Source of the DNA: Tatlockia sp.
GTDB lineage: Bacteria; Pseudomonadota; Gammaproteobacteria; Legionellales; Legionellaceae
Assembly (NCBI GenBank): GCA_013697725.1
Contig: JACCWI010000023.1
Coordinates: 24,690-88,689 of the forward strand
DNA: 64,000 nucleotides
Direction of reading: 5' to 3'
A program made the position numbers and the translations under genes. How positions within the stretch are numbered: position 1 is the first letter of the stretch; every line of letters starts with the position of its first letter. This document shows, one piece after another, positions 45,012-56,319 of the stretch. The notes beneath the pieces were generated by a model. It did no database searches, had not been told where the DNA came from, and worked only from the letters and a program-made list of their open reading frames with translations.

Positions 45012-46619
45012 ATGGCTAAAATTGTCAGTCTGTTAAATCCCTCTACAAAAGAATTTATACAAAATCAAACGAGCATGATGGCCTTGCTTGAAGAGTTGCA
45101 GAAAACCATTCAAAAAATTGCTGAAGGTGGGGATGAACAAGCAAGACAGAGGCATCTAAAACATGGGAAGTTACTTCCTCGTGAACGTCTACAGCAGTTG
45201 CTTGATCCTGGTAGTGCCTTTTTAGAATTATCCCAGCTTGCCGCCTATCAGGTTTATAAAGATAACCTTCCTGCTGCTGGTATTATCACAGGTATCGGCA
45301 CCATTTCCGGTGTAGAGTGCGTCATTGTTGTTAATGATGCAACAGTTAAAGGCGGTACTTATTACCCTCTTACCGTAAAAAAACATTTACGCGCTCAAGA
45401 GATAGCTCGAGTTAATAATCTTCCTTGTGTTTATCTTGTCGATTCAGGCGGTGCTTTTTTACCTCTTCAGGATGAAGTTTTTCCTGATCGTGATCATTTT
45501 GGTCGAATTTTTTATAATCAAGCAACCCTCTCAGCAGAAAATATCCCCCAAATCGCTGTGGTCATGGGTTCCTGTACTGCAGGCGGCGCTTATGTACCTG
45601 CAATGGCTGACGAATCCATTATGGTAAAAAATCAGGCAACTATTTTTCTTGGCGGTCCACCTTTGGTCAAAGCGGCTACGGGTGAAATTATTAGTGCGGA
45701 AGAATTAGGCGGTGCAGAAGTTCATTGCCGGCAATCAGGTGTTGCTGATCATTATGCGGAAAACGATGCCCATGCTCTGCAATTAGCACGAGTTGCGATT
45801 AGTCATCTTAATCGTAAAAAACCCGAATCTTTACAACGCATTAACAGTCGAGACCCTTTATACGAGGCTAAAGAACTCAACGGCATTATCCCCAACGACC
45901 CTCGTAAGCCTTTTGATATTCGTGAAATTATTGCTCGCATTGTCGATGCCTCAGAATTAGACGAATTTAAAGCGCTTTATGGCACCACTCTTGTTTGTGG
46001 TTTTGCTCATCTTTTTGGCTTTCCAATTGGGATTGTTGCTAATAATGGTATTTTATTTGGTGAAAGCGCGCAGAAAGGAGCACATTTTATTGAATTATGT
46101 AGTCAGCGCAAAATTCCACTCCTTTTTTTACAAAATATCACCGGATTTATGGTGGGTTCAAAATACGAAGCTGCAGGGATTGCAAAACATGGCGCTAAAA
46201 TGGTGACCGCCGTGGCTTGCTCCAAGGTTCCGAAATTCACAGTGATTGTCGGGGGCAGTTTCGGTGCTGGAAATTATGCGATGTGTGGACGTGCCTTTGA
46301 GCCTCGATTTCTATGGTCTTGGCCTAATTCAAGAATTTCAGTCATGGGTGGAGAACAGGCAGCAAAAGTGTTAGCCCAGATTAATCAAGATAAGCATAGC
46401 AAACAGGGTACAAGTTGGACTTCTCAGGAAGAAGAAGAATTTAAAGCAAATTTGCGCAACCAATATGACGCTCAAGGTAATCCTTACTATGCCAGCGCCA
46501 GGCTCTGGGATGATGGTGTGATTGCTCCGGAAGATACACGCATCATTTTAGGTTTAAGTTTATCAGCGGCTTTGAATACACCTATTTCAGAAACCCGATA
46601 TGGGATTTTTCGGATGTAG
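45012..46619 (+). CDS. liuB: Methylcrotonoyl-CoA carboxylase, carboxyltransferase (beta) subunit
   Basis: A 535-residue carboxyltransferase of normal length. It shows [20 protein letters not shown], typical of MccB, then [20 protein letters not shown] and [19 protein letters not shown], with [20 protein letters not shown] near the end. These are the acyl-CoA and biotin contact regions. With the biotin-carrying LiuD it turns 3-methylcrotonyl-CoA into 3-methylglutaconyl-CoA. The LQDEVFPD and [14 protein letters not shown] patterns separate it from propionyl-CoA carboxylase. Confidence 0.95.
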   Translation: MAKIVSLLNPSTKEFIQNQTSMMALLEELQKTIQKIAEGGDEQARQRHLKHGKLLPRERLQQLLDPGSAFLELSQLAAYQVYKDNLPAAGIITGIGTISGVECVIVVNDATVKGGTYYPLTVKKHLRAQEIARVNNLPCVYLVDSGGAFLPLQDEVFPDRDHFGRIFYNQATLSAENIPQIAVVMGSCTAGGAYVPAMADESIMVKNQATIFLGGPPLVKAATGEIISAEELGGAEVHCRQSGVADHYAENDAHALQLARVAISHLNRKKPESLQRINSRDPLYEAKELNGIIPNDPRKPFDIREIIARIVDASELDEFKALYGTTLVCGFAHLFGFPIGIVANNGILFGESAQKGAHFIELCSQRKIPLLFLQNITGFMVGSKYEAAGIAKHGAKMVTAVACSKVPKFTVIVGGSFGAGNYAMCGRAFEPRFLWSWPNSRISVMGGEQAAKVLAQINQDKHSKQGTSWTSQEEEEFKANLRNQYDAQGNPYYASARLWDDGVIAPEDTRIILGLSLSAALNTPISETRYGIFRM

Positions 46620-46660
46620 CAATTATTCATTAAGGCTGATTCCACGAGTTGGAGAAAATT

Positions 46661-47437
46661 ATGAATGATGTAGGGAGCGAATTAAAAGGGTCTGTTTTTA
46701 TTATCACCCTCAATCGCGTGAATAAACACAATGCTTTTGATGTACTGTTATTGGCCTCTTTACAACAAGTTCTGGAGCAAGCCCTTGCAAACTCCAAAGT
46801 CCGGGTGGTTATCCTCAAAGCGAGGGGAAAACATTTTTCAGCCGGTGCCGATTTGAGCTGGATGAAAAGCATGGCAGAATTTACTGAAGAAGAAAATTTA
46901 AATGATGCACTAGTCCTTGCGAAGCTTCTCAACAGTTTATATCAAAGTCCAAAACCAATTATTGCAATGGTTCAGGGTGCAGCATTAGGAGGCGGTGCCG
47001 GCCTTGTTGCTGCCTGTGATATTGCAATTGCCTCCTCTTCTGCCTACTTCTGTTTTTCAGAGGTCAAGCTTGGTCTGATCCCTGCAGTTATAAGCCCCTA
47101 TGTAGTTAAAGCCCTTGGCGAACGAGCAGCAAAATATTTATTTATGAGCGCAGAAACCTTTGATGCCGCAGAAGCTAAACGATTAGGACTTGTACAACAT
47201 TGTGTAAATGAAGACGAATTATGGTCCTTTACTTTAAACTATGCTGAAGGAATCTCTAAATTAGCCCCTCTCGCGGTTAGTGAGTGCAAACTCTTAGTTG
47301 CCGCCGTTGCGGGAAAAAATATCAATGAAGATTTAATGCAGCAAACTGCATCGCTGATAGCACAAAAACGAGTTTCTGTAGAAGGACAGCGCGGATTAAA
47401 GGCTTTCCTTAATAAAGAAGTGCCTAGCTGGGATTAA
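46661..47437 (+). CDS. liuC: Methylglutaconyl-CoA hydratase (enoyl-CoA hydratase family)
   Basis: About 258 residues from the ATG at 46661, which has GGAG six bases upstream; the TTG at 46649 is less likely. Crotonase signatures are LKARGKHFSAGADLSWMKSM (oxyanion hole and substrate loop), MVQGAALGGGAGLVAACDIA, and FCFSEVKLGLIPAVISPYVV. The SEVKLGLIPA stretch carries the catalytic Glu. The operon order (between liuB and liuD) identifies it as the hydratase making HMG-CoA from 3-methylglutaconyl-CoA. Confidence 0.92.
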   Translation: MNDVGSELKGSVFIITLNRVNKHNAFDVLLLASLQQVLEQALANSKVRVVILKARGKHFSAGADLSWMKSMAEFTEEENLNDALVLAKLLNSLYQSPKPIIAMVQGAALGGGAGLVAACDIAIASSSAYFCFSEVKLGLIPAVISPYVVKALGERAAKYLFMSAETFDAAEAKRLGLVQHCVNEDELWSFTLNYAEGISKLAPLAVSECKLLVAAVAGKNINEDLMQQTASLIAQKRVSVEGQRGLKAFLNKEVPSWD

Positions 47438-47504
47438 ATAAGTTAGCGAAGGTCATAAGCTTAAATTATGCCCATGCAAATTGTTAACTAAAATGAGGAC
47501 TTTC

Positions 47505-49457
47505 ATGTTTACCAAGATTCTTATTGCCAATCGAGGCGAAATTGCCTGCCGGATTATGCATAGCGCCCGAAAAATGGGAATTCAAACGGTGGCAATTTAT
47601 TCTTCTGCAGATAAACAAAGTCGTCATGTTAAAGAAGCGGATAGCGCCTATTGGGTTGGTGAGGCACCCGCTAAAAATAGTTATTTAGATATTGCTGCAA
47701 TTATTACCATTGCTAAAGCCGCCAAGGTCGAAGCAATTCACCCGGGTTATGGTTTCTTATCTGAAAACCCCCTCTTTGCTCAAGCTTGCGCTGACGCAGG
47801 AATTATTTTCATTGGTCCTTCTATTAGCGCTATGGAAATTATGGCCTCAAAACAATTGGCAAAGCAAAGGCTTGAAAAAACCAATGTGCCGCTAACTCCA
47901 GGCTATCATGGCACCGAACAAAATGATGAACGTTTACTTATAGAAGCACGCAAAATTGGTTTTCCAGTTTTACTGAAAGCCGCCAATGGGGGCGGTGGCA
48001 AAGGCATGCGCGCAGTTAATCAAGAAAATGAATTTGTTGAAGCTCTAGCGGGAGCACGACGTGAAGCGATGGCCTTTTTTGCCGATGACCTTATGCTAAT
48101 TGAAAAACTAATCACTAATCCTCGCCATGTGGAAATCCAAATCATGGCAGATAACTTTGGACAAATTGTTCACCTTTTTGAACGTGATTGTTCAATTCAA
48201 AGACGTCACCAAAAAATAGTTGAAGAAGCGCCGGCGCCGAATTTGTCAGCGGAGTTACGACATAAACTAGCTGCAGCGGCTTGTGAAGTAGCTCGTTCCA
48301 TTAACTACTCAGGTGCCGGGACAGTTGAATTCCTGGTTGCAGGCGAACAATTTTATTTTATGGAAATGAATACTCGGCTGCAAGTTGAACATGCGGTTAG
48401 CGAAATGATAACTGGATTAGACTTAGTATCCTGGCAACTTAAAATCGCAGCCAATGAACACCTTCCCCTCACCCAAGATGAAATTACTGCAAAAGGCCAT
48501 GCGATTGAATGCCGCATTTATGCCGAAGACCCCTATCAGAATTTTCTTCCCTCAATTGGTCAAATTGATTTTTTAAGCGAGCCTCGAGGTGAAGGGATTC
48601 GTATTGATAGCGGTGTCAATTGCGGTTCGCATCTAAGCAAATTTTATGACCCCATGATTGCTAAATTAATTGCTTGGGGAGAAACACGCACACAAGCTTT
48701 GCAACGTTTACAAGAAGCTTTAAAGCAGTATGCCTTGAGTGGTTTAAAAACAAATATACCTTTTTTGCAGGCTATTTGTGCTCACCCGCGTTTTGTAAGC
48801 GCTGATTTAGGTACGGATTTTTTAACTAAAGAAAATTTAAGCCTGGCTAAGCCGGATAGCGATCTCGCTCTTATGATGGCTGCTTCTTTTGACTATTTAA
48901 GTTTAAATCAGGATTTAGACGACCCTTTAAAAAACTCAGCTTTTGCCTGGCAAATGCATTTAAAATCGGCTTGGGTTTGGCGGTATTTTATTGAAACCAA
49001 GCAAGTTGAGCTAAAAATTAAGCCTATCAATCCCTGTTCGTTTAGCGTTGCTCTGAACGGAAAAGATTATCTTCTGAACGTTAAAATCGACAATCAACGT
49101 ATAATTTTAGACGATGGCCTGTCATTACATTCTGTACTATTTAATAATAAAACGAATAAAATAACCCTATTTTTCCCCCAAGGCTTACAGAACATTGAAC
49201 GCTTTGACTGGCAAAGTTTTGGCGTCCTTTCAGCAGCTAAATTGGGTCAACTCACAGCACCAATGCCGGCCACAATTGTCGCTATACTCAAAGTGAAGGG
49301 CGATAAAGTCAAAGCAGGTGAGAGTTTAATAATTCTTGAGGCAATGAAAATGGAACATACAATCCACGCACCACGAGATGGCATATTGTCTGAACTTTTT
49401 TATGAAGTGGGCTCGCAGGTCAATGAAGGGGCTGAGCTATTAGCCTTAACCTCTTAA
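47505..49457 (+). CDS. liuD: Methylcrotonoyl-CoA carboxylase, biotin-carrying (alpha) subunit
   Basis: About 650 residues from the ATG at 47505, preceded by TGAGGAC; this start matches the family ([18 protein letters not shown]). The biotin carboxylase domain has the ATP-grasp loop [20 protein letters not shown] and [20 protein letters not shown]. The C-terminal biotinyl domain carries the target Lys in [15 protein letters not shown]. It carboxylates its own biotin with ATP and bicarbonate, then hands the carboxyl group to LiuB. It lies 12 bases upstream of liuE. Confidence 0.95.
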   Translation: MFTKILIANRGEIACRIMHSARKMGIQTVAIYSSADKQSRHVKEADSAYWVGEAPAKNSYLDIAAIITIAKAAKVEAIHPGYGFLSENPLFAQACADAGIIFIGPSISAMEIMASKQLAKQRLEKTNVPLTPGYHGTEQNDERLLIEARKIGFPVLLKAANGGGGKGMRAVNQENEFVEALAGARREAMAFFADDLMLIEKLITNPRHVEIQIMADNFGQIVHLFERDCSIQRRHQKIVEEAPAPNLSAELRHKLAAAACEVARSINYSGAGTVEFLVAGEQFYFMEMNTRLQVEHAVSEMITGLDLVSWQLKIAANEHLPLTQDEITAKGHAIECRIYAEDPYQNFLPSIGQIDFLSEPRGEGIRIDSGVNCGSHLSKFYDPMIAKLIAWGETRTQALQRLQEALKQYALSGLKTNIPFLQAICAHPRFVSADLGTDFLTKENLSLAKPDSDLALMMAASFDYLSLNQDLDDPLKNSAFAWQMHLKSAWVWRYFIETKQVELKIKPINPCSFSVALNGKDYLLNVKIDNQRIILDDGLSLHSVLFNNKTNKITLFFPQGLQNIERFDWQSFGVLSAAKLGQLTAPMPATIVAILKVKGDKVKAGESLIILEAMKMEHTIHAPRDGILSELFYEVGSQVNEGAELLALTS

Positions 49458-49469
49458 AAGAGAGCTTAG

Positions 49470-50375
49470 ATGAACTATCCATCACAAGTCAGCATCATTG
49501 AAGTAGGACCTAGAGACGGTTTGCAAAATGAGTCTACTTTCGTGGCTACCGAAAAAAAAATCGAATTAATCAATTTATTAAGCCAGAGTGGTTTACAGCA
49601 TCTCGAAGTTACCAGTTTTGTCTCTGCAAAAGCCATTCCTCAACTCGCTGATAATGAAGCAGTGTTTAACGCAATATCTAAAGAGCCATCTGTCCATTAC
49701 TCTGCTTTAGTGCCCAATCAACGCGGTATGATAAAGGCTGTACAATTAGGTCTTAAAGAAATCGCAGTCTTTACCGCCGCTAGTGAATCATTCAATCAAC
49801 GTAACATTAACTGTTCTATAGCCGAGAGCATTGCTCGTTTTGAGCCCGTTATTGCTCTCGCAAAAATTCATAAAATACGTGTTCGTGCTTATATTTCCTG
49901 TGCCTTGGGTTGTCCCTATGAAGGTGAAATTAAGCCAGAGCAAGTCCTGGTTGTGGCGCGACAATTGGAAGCTCTAGGTATTGATGAGCTATGTTTAGGT
50001 GATACAATCGGTGTGGGAACGGCAAAGCAAACAAAACGAGTCATCCAGGAAATTACAGCGCTTATACCGCTGACGCGATTAGCTATGCACTTTCATGACA
50101 CTTATGGCCAGGCAGTCGCCAATATCTTTGCCTCGCTTGAATGTGGTATAAATCGTTTCGATACCTCAGTAGCGGGATTAGGTGGCTGTCCTTATGCACG
50201 CGGCGCTACAGGTAATGTTGCTACAGAAGATGTGCTCTATCTCATGCATGGCCTTGGTATTGAAACAGGAGTGGATATTTTCAAGATTGTGGCGGCCGGG
50301 GATATGATTTGTAAAGTGATGGGAAAGAAAAATCAATCAAAGGTAGCCAATGCCTTGCTTGCGAATCAATCCTGA
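49470..50375 (+). CDS. liuE: Hydroxymethylglutaryl-CoA lyase
   Basis: A 301-residue enzyme of the HMGL-like TIM barrel family. VGPRDGLQNE near the start provides the metal and catalytic Arg/Asp. TSVAGLGGCPYARGATGNVA is the HMG-CoA lyase active-site signature with the reactive Cys. LAMHFHDTYGQAVANIFASL carries the metal-binding His residues. It splits HMG-CoA into acetoacetate and acetyl-CoA, the last committed step of leucine degradation. It is the last gene of the operon; 83 bases separate it from aguB. Confidence 0.95.
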   Translation: MNYPSQVSIIEVGPRDGLQNESTFVATEKKIELINLLSQSGLQHLEVTSFVSAKAIPQLADNEAVFNAISKEPSVHYSALVPNQRGMIKAVQLGLKEIAVFTAASESFNQRNINCSIAESIARFEPVIALAKIHKIRVRAYISCALGCPYEGEIKPEQVLVVARQLEALGIDELCLGDTIGVGTAKQTKRVIQEITALIPLTRLAMHFHDTYGQAVANIFASLECGINRFDTSVAGLGGCPYARGATGNVATEDVLYLMHGLGIETGVDIFKIVAAGDMICKVMGKKNQSKVANALLANQS

Positions 50376-50458
50376 AAAAGTTAGTTCATCCAACAGATTT
50401 GCACTGAAAAAACTAATTTAACAACAGCAATGCTTAATTAAGTATCACCGAGATAAAC

Positions 50459-51328
50459 ATGATTAAAAATACAATAAAACTGGGTTTAGTTCAGGAAAAA
50501 TGGTCTGAAAATCCTAAAGAACATCAAGATAGATTAGCTTCAGGCGTTTTTGCCGCAGCCAAACAAGGCGCTCAAATTGTTTGTTTGCAAGAATTAACGC
50601 TTTCCCCCTATTTTTGTACCCGTCCTGATGTCGATAGCAGCCCCTATAGCGAAGATATTAAAACAGGTCCGACCGCGGTGTTTCTTTCTGCTTTGGCAAA
50701 AGCAGCAAAGGTCACTATTACAGCGTCCTTATTCGAAAAGGCGGGTTACAATACCGCTGTAGCCTTTGATGATACTGGGAAACTGGTAGCTTTAACTCGA
50801 AAACAACATATCCCAAGCGGTGATAAATACCATGAAAATCACTATTTCAAAGTCGGTGATTCTAATTATCCTGTTCATGAACTAGTTAATCATCGTTTTG
50901 GTTTGCCCACCTGCTATGATCAATGGTTCCCGGAGTTATCAAGAATATATGGACTAAAAGATACTGAAATTTTAGTCTATCCTACAGCTATCGGCGGTGA
51001 ACCCACCGCGCCTGGTTTTGACAGCCAACCAATGTGGCAAAAAGTAATGGTGGCTCAGGGTATAATGGCTAATAGTTTTATCGTAGCAGTAAACCGCATA
51101 GGCTGTGAAGATGGACTTGAATTTTATGGGAGTAGCTTTATCTCAACGCCGATGGGTGAAATTTTAGCTCAGGCGCCACGCGATAAGCCTGCTGTTTTAG
51201 TAGCTGAATTGGATTTTGTTCAACGTGAGCTTTGGGGACGTTTATTTCCCTTTGCAACTCAACGTGAGCCTGATACCTATCAGGATTTAATAGTACCCCA
51301 TATGCCCAAGGTGGAAACCCACAAATGA
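50459..51328 (+). CDS. aguB: N-carbamoylputrescine amidase
   Basis: A 289-residue nitrilase-superfamily enzyme with the full catalytic set: Glu in VCLQELTLSPYF, Lys in LTRKQHIPSG, and Cys in FGLPTCYDQWFPELSRIYG. The CYDQWFPE form and the C-terminal FFATQREPDTY-type sequence (here FPFATQREPDTYQDL) are characteristic of AguB rather than other amidases. It releases putrescine, CO2 and ammonia from N-carbamoylputrescine. Its stop overlaps the speA start (ATGA, 51325-51328), so translation is coupled. The ribosome binding site upstream is weak (CGAGATAAAC). Confidence 0.95.
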   Translation: MIKNTIKLGLVQEKWSENPKEHQDRLASGVFAAAKQGAQIVCLQELTLSPYFCTRPDVDSSPYSEDIKTGPTAVFLSALAKAAKVTITASLFEKAGYNTAVAFDDTGKLVALTRKQHIPSGDKYHENHYFKVGDSNYPVHELVNHRFGLPTCYDQWFPELSRIYGLKDTEILVYPTAIGGEPTAPGFDSQPMWQKVMVAQGIMANSFIVAVNRIGCEDGLEFYGSSFISTPMGEILAQAPRDKPAVLVAELDFVQRELWGRLFPFATQREPDTYQDLIVPHMPKVETHK

Positions 51329-53214
51329 CAGCAAATCAAATATTAGATGAAAATTTATACAATATTGCCAATTGGGGTGAAGGGTATTTCAGAATTAATA
51401 CTAAGGGCAACATTGTAATCGTCAAAAAGCCAGAAGATGAAGGCGTAGAAATACAAGCTATTGTCAATGCGGCAAGTCGCGCGGGTTTGCAATTACCTTT
51501 GTTAATTCGCTGCACTGATATTTTACATGACCGGGTATTAAGGTTGCATGAAGCGTTTGCAGAGGCTATAAAAGACAATAACTATCGCGGTAATTATAAA
51601 TTGGTTTACCCTATTAAAGTCAATCAGGAATATTCGGTCGTTAGAGAAATTCTAAAAGCTCCGGGCTACCCAGTAGGACTTGAAGCCGGCTCTAAACCAG
51701 AATTAATGGCGGTTATCGGTCTATTAGGTCAAGCTCCTTCGACTATAATTTGCAACGGCTATAAGGACAGCTCCTATATTCGTACTGCGTTGATTGCCCA
51801 ACAAATGGGTCATGAAGTTTTCATTGTGATTGAAAAACAATCTGAACTGGACATCATTCTTAAAGAGTCGTTGCGCTTAGACATTCGTCCCAAAATTGGC
51901 TTAAGAATTCGCCTAGTTACCAAAGGCGCTGGAAAATGGGCTAATACTGGCGGCGCTAAATCAAAATTTGGTTTAAATGCTGAACAAGTTTTAGAGGTCG
52001 TGGCTCAACTTAAGGCTAATGATTCTCTTGATTGTCTACAGCTGATGCATTGCCATCTTGGTTCACAAATTGCCAATATTCATGATATTCGCCATTGCAT
52101 GCAAGAAGTGGCTCGTTACTATATTGAGTTACGTCGCCTGCAAGCGCCGATTAGTACTATTGATGTCGGTGGTGGACTTGGAGTTGATTATGAGGGTACT
52201 CGCTCAAGTACTGGCTGTTCAATGAACTATACCTTAAACGAATACGCAACTAATATTTTACTCGCCCTTCGTCCACTTTGCGAAGAAGCGAATATGCCCG
52301 AGCCTAATTTGATTTCAGAATCGGGTCGTGCACTTACAGCACATCATGCGGTTTTGGTAACCAACATTACTGATGCCGAACTTATTGAAAAAACCGGCGC
52401 CTTGCCTTTGCTTGAACCCTCTGATTCTCATGTAATTCGTGATATTTGGGATACCTATCACTCCATCTCCGAAAGCATGCCAAGTGAAATTTATAATTAT
52501 GCCAGCCACTCTTTGGAAGAGGCACATTCTCTCTTTAAGCACGGCGTAATCAGTTTGCAAGAGAAGGCTAAGGTAGAACAATTTTTTACCGCCATTTGTT
52601 TTGAAATTCAAAAACGTCTTGATCCAGATAATGCGGCTGACTATGAATTATTAAATCTCATTAATGAACGCATGGCCGCCAAGATTTTCTGCAATCTTTC
52701 ATTTTTCCAATCCATGCCAGACGCTTGGGCAATTGGCCAAATTTTTCCTGTCGCTCCCATTTCTCATCTCACTGAAAAACCGACGATGCATGCTATTTTA
52801 CAGGATCTCACTTGTGATTCTGATGGAACCATTAAAGAATATACTGGCGCAGATTGCATTAATAGCACGCTAATGCTACCGCCCTATCACGCTGACAAAC
52901 CTTACCTTCTAGCCTTTTTTCTGGTAGGCGCATACCAGGAAATTCTTGGTAATTTGCATAACCTTTTCGGCGATACTAATTCTCTTGATGTGAAATTAAA
53001 TGCCGATGGTAAGTTTGAGATTAATGATCTAGTCAGTGGTGATACAGTCACCAATGTGTTGAATTTTGCTCATTTTGACACTAAAAAATTACTGCTTTCC
53101 TATGAAAAGCAGCTGATAAGTGCTGAGCTACCCAATTCTAAAATCCAAAGTTATCTTAATGAATTACGTAGTATCTTCACTCAGTTAACCTATCTCGACT
53201 CCAATAAGGCCTAG
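51325..53214 (+). CDS. speA: Biosynthetic arginine decarboxylase SpeA
   Basis: A 629-residue PLP enzyme of the fold III family, close to the usual 630-660. The PLP Lys is in [20 protein letters not shown] near residue 93. Family blocks include [45 protein letters not shown] and [16 protein letters not shown]. The C-terminal region has [18 protein letters not shown], where the Cys probably contributes to the active site of the partner subunit. It makes agmatine from arginine. Placed between aguB and aguA, it completes the agmatine route to putrescine. Confidence 0.96.
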   Translation: MTANQILDENLYNIANWGEGYFRINTKGNIVIVKKPEDEGVEIQAIVNAASRAGLQLPLLIRCTDILHDRVLRLHEAFAEAIKDNNYRGNYKLVYPIKVNQEYSVVREILKAPGYPVGLEAGSKPELMAVIGLLGQAPSTIICNGYKDSSYIRTALIAQQMGHEVFIVIEKQSELDIILKESLRLDIRPKIGLRIRLVTKGAGKWANTGGAKSKFGLNAEQVLEVVAQLKANDSLDCLQLMHCHLGSQIANIHDIRHCMQEVARYYIELRRLQAPISTIDVGGGLGVDYEGTRSSTGCSMNYTLNEYATNILLALRPLCEEANMPEPNLISESGRALTAHHAVLVTNITDAELIEKTGALPLLEPSDSHVIRDIWDTYHSISESMPSEIYNYASHSLEEAHSLFKHGVISLQEKAKVEQFFTAICFEIQKRLDPDNAADYELLNLINERMAAKIFCNLSFFQSMPDAWAIGQIFPVAPISHLTEKPTMHAILQDLTCDSDGTIKEYTGADCINSTLMLPPYHADKPYLLAFFLVGAYQEILGNLHNLFGDTNSLDVKLNADGKFEINDLVSGDTVTNVLNFAHFDTKKLLLSYEKQLISAELPNSKIQSYLNELRSIFTQLTYLDSNKA

Positions 53215-53219
53215 GAAAA

Positions 53220-54248
53220 ATGACGATGATTACCCCAAAACAGGCAGGCTTTTACATGCCAGCAGAATGGCACCCTCATGCCTGCTGCTGGATGGCTTGG
53301 CCCTGTCATCAAGAAAGCTGGGCTAAGATTGGATTTGAACGAGCAAGGCTTGCTTATGCTCGCGTGGCAAATGCTATAGCTCAATATGAACCGGTTACGA
53401 TGCTCGTTAATCCTGGTGATGAAGCCTCAGCCAAAGCGTTATGTGCTGAGACTATTCGCTTTATTAGTCTTCCTCTCAATGATTCCTGGACTCGAGATAC
53501 AGGCGCGACGTTCCTATTAAATAACAAGCAAGAATTAGCAGGCGTAGACTGGATTCATAATGCTTGGGGTGGTAATTATGAAGATTGCGCTTTAGATAAT
53601 CAAATTGCCGCAGCAATCATCGCTGCAACAAAGGCTAAAGCATTTAAAGCTCCATTAGTCATGGAAGGTGGTTCTTTTCATGTTGATGGCGAAGGAACAA
53701 TTCTCAGCAGTAAAGAATGTTTACTAAATGCTAATCGAAATCCACAATTAAGCCAAACTGAGATTGAGGATTATCTTTTTGCATACCTCGGCGCTGAAAA
53801 AGTTATTTGGCTCAATCAGGGATTGGTTGGCGATGAAACTGATGGACATATTGATGAAATAGCCTGCTTTATCGCTCCTGCTAAAGTTTTGACCTTAATT
53901 ACTCATGATCAATCTGATATTAATTATGCAAGATTGCATGAAAATTTAGAGCTATTAAAGTCAGCAAAAGACGCCAAAGGACGTGCGCTGGAAGTTATCA
54001 CCATTGAACAACCACCAGCCACTTACCTTAATGGAGAGCGCTTGACGCTTTCTTATATTAATTTTTATCTCGCTAATAATGGGATTGTTATGCCGGCTTT
54101 CGGTCATCCCAAACAGGATCAAGCAGCTTTTGAATTATTTACTCAACTTTTTCCTAATCACCAAATAACGCAAATCGACGCTCTTGATGTTTTTGCCGGT
54201 GGTGGCGGAATTCATTGTATAACCCAACAGCAACCACAATCGAGATAG
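53220..54248 (+). CDS. aguA: Agmatine deiminase
   Basis: A 342-residue guanidino-modifying enzyme. It has [20 protein letters not shown] at the N-terminus, [40 protein letters not shown], and [13 protein letters not shown] at the end, where the Cys is the catalytic nucleophile. It hydrolyses agmatine to N-carbamoylputrescine and ammonia. The gene follows speA by five bases. Starts at 53220 or at the in-frame ATG 53226 are both possible. The next gene, an ankyrin-type protein, begins only seven bases after its stop. Confidence 0.96.
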   Translation: MTMITPKQAGFYMPAEWHPHACCWMAWPCHQESWAKIGFERARLAYARVANAIAQYEPVTMLVNPGDEASAKALCAETIRFISLPLNDSWTRDTGATFLLNNKQELAGVDWIHNAWGGNYEDCALDNQIAAAIIAATKAKAFKAPLVMEGGSFHVDGEGTILSSKECLLNANRNPQLSQTEIEDYLFAYLGAEKVIWLNQGLVGDETDGHIDEIACFIAPAKVLTLITHDQSDINYARLHENLELLKSAKDAKGRALEVITIEQPPATYLNGERLTLSYINFYLANNGIVMPAFGHPKQDQAAFELFTQLFPNHQITQIDALDVFAGGGGIHCITQQQPQSR

Positions 54249-54255
54249 AGTATTT

Positions 54256-56187
54256 ATGAAAACTTTTTTTTCAAAAAGCTACAGTGGTAGCTGTAACAGT
54301 AGTGAAGACGAATATAATTTTAAACCCCTTAAAGGTGATCATACGGATAAAAAGACCAAAAGCTTATTTGAAGAGCTAGAAGAAGGCGGCAATAAATATA
54401 CTTGTATTATGGATACTATAAAAAAAGGAGCCAACCTCTATGCTGAAGATGATGATGGCTGTTTGCCAATTCATGTTGCCGCAATTAATTTAATGAGTAA
54501 TCCCCAAGCGGTTAGTTTGATCTTGCAATCATTTGATGATCCCAATGAAAGAAAAGCTTATATATACCTGAAAAACAGTGAAGATAAAAATGCTTTTGAG
54601 TTATTACTAGATTGTGAAGAAATAGGCTATGCTATACCGAGTATGCTCTCTATTCTTTCTTATTTAACCCCCACGGAACAGCAAGCTCTAATCAATTCTC
54701 TTTCAAAAGAAGCCAAAAAAAGATTAGAAGAGGATGAAACAGCGGTAGATCGTCAACAAGATATAGAAGATTTTGCAAGCCTTAATTATTTTATTAAACA
54801 TCAATCAATCCCCATGTGTGATCAAAGGCGACTTGAAAAAGTAAAGGCTTTGACTAACTATGATTCAGATGAAGAAAGTCTGGGTCAATTAGAATTAGTA
54901 GCTCATAAAAAATTTACAGCCAGAGTATCTTATCGAGATATCATAGAACAGGGTGTAGTCATACAATCCATTCCTGAATTAATGCTGATTCCTTCAGATT
55001 GGCGTTTAGAAACAGGGCTTAAAGATCATCAAGGCGACCATGTCACTGCCTATGTTTTATTATTAAGTAGCTTTTCACATTGTCAGGGTGAGAATGTGAA
55101 AAAATTACCCGAACTAGTTTACAACCTAGCTGCTCGTACTTTGCCCAATGATAAAAAGATTTTTCTTGAAAAAAAAGAAAAGAATGACATAGAGTTAACC
55201 GTTCTTAGGAAAAGGAGGATAGATACTATTGCCTGTTTAAAAGTCTATAGTGGTGAAGAAGAAAGCACTATTCAGGCTGTAGAAAACACGCTTAGAAAAG
55301 CAGAAATTGAATTAATAGCACGACACCTTGAAGATAGTGTTGATTGCTTTATAACGAAGATTAATCAACTTGACGACGAATCATTCTCCCAAAAAAGGAA
55401 AGAGAGTTTAACTGGACATTACATTCTCCAGCAATTAATACAAATACTTAAAACAGTCAGTTGGCTGCAAGAAAAAAAATATTTGCAATTTAGAACAAGT
55501 TTGATCGCAGCTATTCAAAACGAGTCAAAGAACACCAGTTATCAAAAACCGGGGGGAATTGTTGAAAAAACGTTTATAAATATAGCCAATACAATCCTGG
55601 CTGCTCAACCTAACACTAAAGATATACCTCTCCAATTGATATCTGAGTCCTCAAATAAATTGACACAAGAATTACTTATTAGTTTTCTAAAAGCTAATAC
55701 GCCGTTTAAAAAATATCATGAAGGCCAGGCTATTAAAGATATTCAAAGCTGTATTTTAGAGCTTAGAACTACAAGCAGATCTGCGCGAAATAACTTACTA
55801 GCAGCGATTGGCTTTCAATGTTTTAAATTATTTGATTATCCGAGAGTGAATGATAACAATTTAAATAATGTAACTGTTCTCTACCAGGCGCTCCCTCGTC
55901 ATTTTATTATTATCAATGCAGCGTTTAGCGATTTGAACAGTTTAGTGATTAAAGAAAAACAGCTTATCTATAATGTGTTTTTAACAAAAGTTTTATTATT
56001 ACAAAATTGGGAGGGTTATCCGGTATCTAAGGGCAAGATCAAAACTCTCCTCAATTTAAAAATTTTACAAGAAAAAATTTTAGATTTTGCTACTCTCGAT
56101 ATAAACCATAATTTTACAATGAAGCCTAAGCCATTACCTGCAAAACCCAAACTCAAAGAGAAAAAAAATCTTTCTCCCTCTCCATGA
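54256..56187 (+). CDS. Large ankyrin-containing protein, candidate effector
   Basis: A 643-residue soluble protein. An ankyrin-type repeat is seen at about residues 55-95 (KKGANLYAEDDDGCLPIHVA, then MSNPQAVSLILQSFD). The rest is helical, rich in Glu and Lys, and unrecognised. The C-terminus ends MKPKPLPAKPKLKEKKNLSP, a basic and proline-rich tail; the acidic E-block type signal common in Dot/Icm substrates is not obvious. The gene starts seven bases after aguA, so it is probably transcribed with the putrescine operon, although its composition is typical of effectors. Confidence 0.6.
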   Translation: MKTFFSKSYSGSCNSSEDEYNFKPLKGDHTDKKTKSLFEELEEGGNKYTCIMDTIKKGANLYAEDDDGCLPIHVAAINLMSNPQAVSLILQSFDDPNERKAYIYLKNSEDKNAFELLLDCEEIGYAIPSMLSILSYLTPTEQQALINSLSKEAKKRLEEDETAVDRQQDIEDFASLNYFIKHQSIPMCDQRRLEKVKALTNYDSDEESLGQLELVAHKKFTARVSYRDIIEQGVVIQSIPELMLIPSDWRLETGLKDHQGDHVTAYVLLLSSFSHCQGENVKKLPELVYNLAARTLPNDKKIFLEKKEKNDIELTVLRKRRIDTIACLKVYSGEEESTIQAVENTLRKAEIELIARHLEDSVDCFITKINQLDDESFSQKRKESLTGHYILQQLIQILKTVSWLQEKKYLQFRTSLIAAIQNESKNTSYQKPGGIVEKTFINIANTILAAQPNTKDIPLQLISESSNKLTQELLISFLKANTPFKKYHEGQAIKDIQSCILELRTTSRSARNNLLAAIGFQCFKLFDYPRVNDNNLNNVTVLYQALPRHFIIINAAFSDLNSLVIKEKQLIYNVFLTKVLLLQNWEGYPVSKGKIKTLLNLKILQEKILDFATLDINHNFTMKPKPLPAKPKLKEKKNLSPSP

Positions 56188-56319
56188 AAGAGATCCTGGG
56201 TAATCTGAGGTTAAAGTTTGTCTCCAAAAAACTCCCAAAAGATGTCCATATTTAATCAAAAAAGTTGCATTATTGAGTTAGTTATATAAAATATTCGCTT
56301 TTAAATAATCTAGGTGTTT

